Shown here: positions 31,789 to 35,054 of the stretch, in pieces
How the letters are laid out: every line of letters starts with the position of its first letter
Numbering within the stretch: position 1 is the stretch's first letter
Assembly: GCA_016934515.1 (NCBI GenBank)
Contig: JAFGSR010000080.1
Span: 1 to 35,054 of the forward strand
Direction: 5' to 3'
Source: Sedimentisphaerales bacterium
Lineage (GTDB): Bacteria; Planctomycetota; Phycisphaerae; Sedimentisphaerales; SM23-30
DNA length: 35,054 bases
Notes under the pieces: generated by a model
The model's input: the letters and a program-made list of their open reading frames with translations, nothing else
The model's database searches: none
What the model was told of the DNA's origin: nothing
Position numbers and translations under genes: made by a program

Positions 31789-33132
31789 ATGTTACTTATA
31801 ATTTGCCTTATTTTGAGTGTGTTATTCATCATCGTTGCGACAACCAGGCTGAAACTGCATCCGTTTCTTGCTTTACTGATTGCCGCATTCGGATACGGAG
31901 TGTCCTGCGGGCAAATGTCACTTCGAGAGGTTGTGGCATCGGTGAACCTGGGCTTTGGCGGAACGATCGGTCATATCGGGATTGTGATTTTGGCCGGTTC
32001 GGTGATCGGGGTGTTCCTGGAAAAGTCGGGTGGGGCATACGCGCTGGCCCGGAGCATCATAGAGAAAGTTGGGCAGAAGAATGTGCCCTTGGCTATGAGC
32101 ATAATCGGTTATATAGTGAGCATTCCGGTCTTTTGCGATTCGGGATTTGTGATTCTTTGTCCTCTGGCCAAGGCGTTGTCACGCAAGGCGAGAATATCGT
32201 TAGCTGCAAGTGCGATAGCGCTTAGCCTGGGATTGTACGCAACTCACACGATGGTGCCTCCTACGCCCGGTCCTATAGCGGCGGCGGGAATACTCGAGGC
32301 CGACCTTGGTTTGGTGATCATGTTCGGGGTGTTGGTGAGTATAGTTGCGTTGGCGGCAGGGTGGTTTTTTGCAATCAAGGTTGCTGCGCAGGTGCAGCTT
32401 GAGAATGATTTGACAGCGGAGAAACCGAGCAGTAGTGAGATTTCGGAGCAGGGCCCATCGGCATTGAAGTCGGTTGTTCCAATCATGCTTCCCATTTTAT
32501 TGATTGTGTTGAAATCCGTGGGAGGGCTTGAGAGTCAACCTTTCGGGACCGGGAGCTTCAATGCGATAGTAGCCTTTTTTGGAGAACCGGTGGTGGCACT
32601 GCTGATAGGCGTTTTCGCGGCGTTCTTTTTGCCGAAGAAGATCAGCACTGAGATGCTGTCGACAGGAGGATGGGTTGGCGAAGCTGTGATCTCAGCAGCG
32701 TCGATAATAGTGATCACCGGTTGCGGTGGTGCATTTGGTAAGGTCCTGCAGAACTCGGGTATAGGTGATGTTGTTGGGGGTAACCTGGGCCAGGCGGCGA
32801 GTCTGAGCATTTGGCTGCCGTTCATCATCGCAGCGGCATTGAAAACGGCGCAGGGTTCATCGACGGTTGCCATTGTTACAACCGCAGGCATCATAGCGCC
32901 GCTTCTGGGAGGTCTTGGGCTCGATGCTCCGATGGCGAGAGCGTTGGTTGTGGTATCAATCGGTGCAGGATCAATGGTGGTCAGCCATGCGAATGACAGC
33001 TACTTCTGGGTAGTGACGGGGCTCTGCAAGATGAGCGTGAAAGAAGGGTATCGATTGCAGAGTATCGGGACGCTTGTGGAAGGCTGTGTGGCGGCGGTGA
33101 CGGTGTGGATAGTGAGCCTGGTCGTTCTGTAG
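31789..33132 (+). CDS. GntP-family permease (gluconate/organic acid:H+ symporter)
   Basis: A 447-residue inner-membrane transporter with about 12 hydrophobic segments. Family features include GFGGTIGHIGIVILAGSVIG, the SIPVFCDSGFVILCPLAKAL region, THTMVPPTPGPIAAAGIL, and AQGSSTVAIVTTAGI toward the C terminus. Known members import gluconate or related sugar acids, glycerate or fructuronate. The substrate here is not shown. AGGAG stands 10 bases before the ATG. The gene lies between secreted DUF4185 and GH172-type proteins, which suggests uptake of a breakdown product, but orientation and the 411-base gap mean they need not be co-transcribed. Confidence 0.92.
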   Translation: MLLIICLILSVLFIIVATTRLKLHPFLALLIAAFGYGVSCGQMSLREVVASVNLGFGGTIGHIGIVILAGSVIGVFLEKSGGAYALARSIIEKVGQKNVPLAMSIIGYIVSIPVFCDSGFVILCPLAKALSRKARISLAASAIALSLGLYATHTMVPPTPGPIAAAGILEADLGLVIMFGVLVSIVALAAGWFFAIKVAAQVQLENDLTAEKPSSSEISEQGPSALKSVVPIMLPILLIVLKSVGGLESQPFGTGSFNAIVAFFGEPVVALLIGVFAAFFLPKKISTEMLSTGGWVGEAVISAASIIVITGCGGAFGKVLQNSGIGDVVGGNLGQAASLSIWLPFIIAAALKTAQGSSTVAIVTTAGIIAPLLGGLGLDAPMARALVVVSIGAGSMVVSHANDSYFWVVTGLCKMSVKEGYRLQSIGTLVEGCVAAVTVWIVSLVVL

Positions 33133-33223
33133 AGGCACATTTTCTTGTTAGTGGTGTGGTATTTCTGTTTGATAGTGTTTTTGGGAGGCTGCGTCGGTCG
33201 AGATTTTATTTTTGGTGGAAAAT

Positions 33224-34948
33224 CTATCGGTAGAGGATGGGTTCTTTTTGCCAGTCCTTTTCGGCATCGTGGGCATATTTTTTTACGCGTGGTCGGCGTT
33301 CACGGAGGCGAACCGATTCGATGCCGAGGAAGTAGCCTGTGGAAGCGGGGTTTTTGCCGACACATTCGAGGCGGAGAGTGTATGTTCCGGGATCGGGCCA
33401 GAAATCCAAAAGGTGATACTCTCGGCTGAGGGTTTCGGAGTTGTAAAGATCGATTACGTCGCCCAGCTTGACACCGTTGAGGTAAGCTTGGTATTTGCCG
33501 AAATCGTAGGAGCGAGTCATAACGAGCAGAAGCCGACGTGGTTCTTTTTTGTCAACCTGGAAGGGGATTTCGATCCAAGCGTCCTCTTCGGTGGGAGGAT
33601 TATAGAGAACATGGCCGTCGGCGTAGAAAGGCAAGGACTGCACCCGAACATTTCCCTGGCCGTGATATTGTGCATCGGTGAAATTCCGGGCGGGAATGAT
33701 AATGTCGAGGTTAGGTAGTTTTCTTTGTTGTGCGTGAGGTGTGGCAGGGGTGAAAGTCGGTTGGCCGGTCTGGTACCAGAAAGCAACGGAGGAATAGTCG
33801 TCCTCACGTTCGTTCCAGCTAAAAACTTTGCGGGTGGGATTTTCATCAGAGGGGATCCAGCCGTAGTGCTCAAAGGTTACCTTGATGCCACTGGAAAAGA
33901 CGATGGGGTCGGAGATGTGCCAGCGGTAAGCGCTGGTATGGCTGCCGACAATGCCCCTCTGGTCGAAATAGGGGACGCCGAAATATGGAGTGCTGTTCAT
34001 TTTTAGCCCCCAGGCGCTGAGGAAGTAGTCCTCGGTTCCCGTGCCCCAGATGGAGGGTTTTTCTTCGCCGTCGATGTAAATTTTCTCATCGCCTTCGCCG
34101 AACCAAGAAGGACTGCGAGTTCGCACGCTTAAAACGGTACCGACATAGTGGCCTTTGCCGCGGGTGTCGAGGACGAGGTAATCTTTGCCGTTTTGGACGG
34201 GGTATTCCTGTCGGTAGCGGGCGTAAAAGTAGGGGGTGTTATTGGGTACCTCTTTTTTTATCCAGTCGATGTTGTAGTAGAGCAGGCTGATGGGTTTTTG
34301 GGACTGGTTGACGATTTCGATTTTGGCGGATTTTCGGAAGTGCATGTGCCAGAAACAGTTGTAGGAGTCGGCGTCCTCGACGATAACCGGCAGACTGATA
34401 ACCTCGGACCGTTTGCCGAAGCTGTTTGCGAAAAAATCACCAACGGGAGCTTCGACGGCGAGGTTGCCGTCCCAGAACATGCGCAAGAGCATTTCCTGGT
34501 GATTTGCCGAGCCGTTTTTTGCCCAGGAGTGAGGCTCAGGACCGAGAAAGGTCATCCAGATATGCGTGATTTCCCCGGGGCCTTCAGCGTTCATGAGGAC
34601 TCTGGTTTGTCCGGGGGGTAGGGACTTGTTGTCGTAGTTACTGTTTGGGTCGGGTATGCCGTTGGGATCGAACTTTCCGTCGGGACCGATTTTGTGGGTG
34701 GAGGTTTCGCGCATACTACGACCGTCCAGCGGTCGGGCCAAGTCGGCCAAGGAGTCAGCAAAAAGGATTTTGGGCAGCGTGAGCAGGAGCAAAAGAATCC
34801 ACCCGACAGCCGGGAGATTCGGCGTCAGTTTTTCATTTCGGAAAAGCCGGCGGGCGGTTAGACGTTCGTCGGCGTTTGGGGCGGGGCGGTGTGGAAGGGG
34901 AAGTTTCCGGGAATCACATTGGTTGGAGATATCCGGTATGTAAATCAT
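33224..34948 (-). CDS. Secreted DUF2961 protein (GH172-type glycoside hydrolase)
   Basis: A 574-residue protein with DUF2961 signature. The motifs GEGDEKIYIDGE (Glu285) and WGTGTEDYFLSAWG (Glu306) are 21 residues apart, the same spacing I recall for the two catalytic glutamates of GH172 enzymes. GH172 members act on difructose dianhydride or furanosides such as arabinofuranosides. A hydrophobic segment at 47-64 (AVGWILLLLLTLPKILFADS) is a likely signal peptide, after an unusually long polar N terminus of 46 residues. No alternative start was found between the ATG and the hydrophobic segment. A C-terminal jelly-roll region follows from about 440. It ends 91 bases from the convergent GntP gene. 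Substrate is inferred from family only. Confidence 0.85.
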   Translation of the reverse strand: MIYIPDISNQCDSRKLPLPHRPAPNADERLTARRLFRNEKLTPNLPAVGWILLLLLTLPKILFADSLADLARPLDGRSMRETSTHKIGPDGKFDPNGIPDPNSNYDNKSLPPGQTRVLMNAEGPGEITHIWMTFLGPEPHSWAKNGSANHQEMLLRMFWDGNLAVEAPVGDFFANSFGKRSEVISLPVIVEDADSYNCFWHMHFRKSAKIEIVNQSQKPISLLYYNIDWIKKEVPNNTPYFYARYRQEYPVQNGKDYLVLDTRGKGHYVGTVLSVRTRSPSWFGEGDEKIYIDGEEKPSIWGTGTEDYFLSAWGLKMNSTPYFGVPYFDQRGIVGSHTSAYRWHISDPIVFSSGIKVTFEHYGWIPSDENPTRKVFSWNEREDDYSSVAFWYQTGQPTFTPATPHAQQRKLPNLDIIIPARNFTDAQYHGQGNVRVQSLPFYADGHVLYNPPTEEDAWIEIPFQVDKKEPRRLLLVMTRSYDFGKYQAYLNGVKLGDVIDLYNSETLSREYHLLDFWPDPGTYTLRLECVGKNPASTGYFLGIESVRLRERRPRVKKYAHDAEKDWQKEPILYR

Positions 34949-35002
34949 AAAAGAGTCTCGCTTTGCCGGTAACTTGATGGTATAGGAATTTGTATTTGTA
35001 TC

Positions 35003-35049
35003 GCCGGCGTCTCGCCGGCTGGTTGGACAATTGCCGCCGGGACGGCGGC
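35003..35049. repeat. Pair of GC-rich hairpins at the right edge
   Basis: Positions 35003-35019 have arms GCCGGCG and CGCCGGC with loop TCT, and positions 35033-35049 have arms GCCGCCG and CGGCGGC with loop GGA. They are 13 bases apart, upstream of the DUF2961 gene, and of the same design as the element in birA (20916-20936). The window ends five bases after them, so the full repeat may extend further. Confidence 0.6.
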
Positions 35050-35054
35050 GGTAC

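Overview
This 35 kb window looks like the chromosome of a Gram-negative member of the Planctomycetota, most likely a Phycisphaerae/Sedimentisphaerales-type organism, probably an assembly from an environmental sample. The clues are an outer-membrane TolC/RND system, a secreted FG-GAP protein ending in a dockerin-like calcium repeat, DUF2961 (GH172-type) and DUF4185 secreted proteins, and many short palindromic and mosaic repeats between genes. The assignment is an inference from gene content, and no rRNA or tRNA gene is visible.

Layout. (1) 184-6965, minus strand: a TetR regulator followed by TolC-type outer membrane protein, membrane fusion protein and RND permease, a complete regulated tripartite efflux operon. 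(2) 7202-11508, minus strand: a ferrous iron uptake operon with a leading three-domain regulator (DtxR + Fur + FeoA), then feoA, feoB and a small Cys-rich membrane protein. A near-consensus promoter with a DtxR-box-like palindrome in its spacer lies in front. (3) 11830-14282: a YkgJ/FliB-like cysteine-cluster protein and, converging on it, a secreted FG-GAP/dockerin protein. (4) 14473-19074, minus strand: a TIGR03960-like radical SAM protein, an FHA-GAF histidine kinase with a strong promoter, and an MBL-fold hydrolase. (5) 19328-26000: miaB on the plus strand, converging on a minus-strand series of birA, nadC, uvrB and a type-4 uracil-DNA glycosylase, with repeat-filled gaps. (6) 26316-29216: an isolated AT-rich gene for a 966-residue membrane protein combining a site-2-protease core with a probable beta-propeller. 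(7) 29310-34948: a 4Fe-4S protein, a secreted DUF4185 protein, a GntP-family permease and, convergent, a DUF2961/GH172-type protein.

How the parts work together. The efflux operon should be self-contained: TetR senses a compound and controls the pump. The iron operon is probably self-regulating: its first gene carries two iron-sensor folds plus a FeoA/SH3 domain, and the promoter has a matching operator. GH172-type, DUF4185 and GntP genes suggest hydrolysis and import of a sugar or sugar acid. uvrB and the uracil glycosylase are DNA repair, nadC and birA are cofactor metabolism, and miaB is tRNA modification.

The most notable items are the DtxR-Fur-FeoA fusion with a degenerate Fur recognition helix, the protease-propeller gene in an AT-rich island, loss of the TM4 aspartates in the RND pump, and a family of GC-rich hairpins with changing arms but a constant core, one of them inserted in frame in birA. 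No CRISPR array, integrase or transposase was found.
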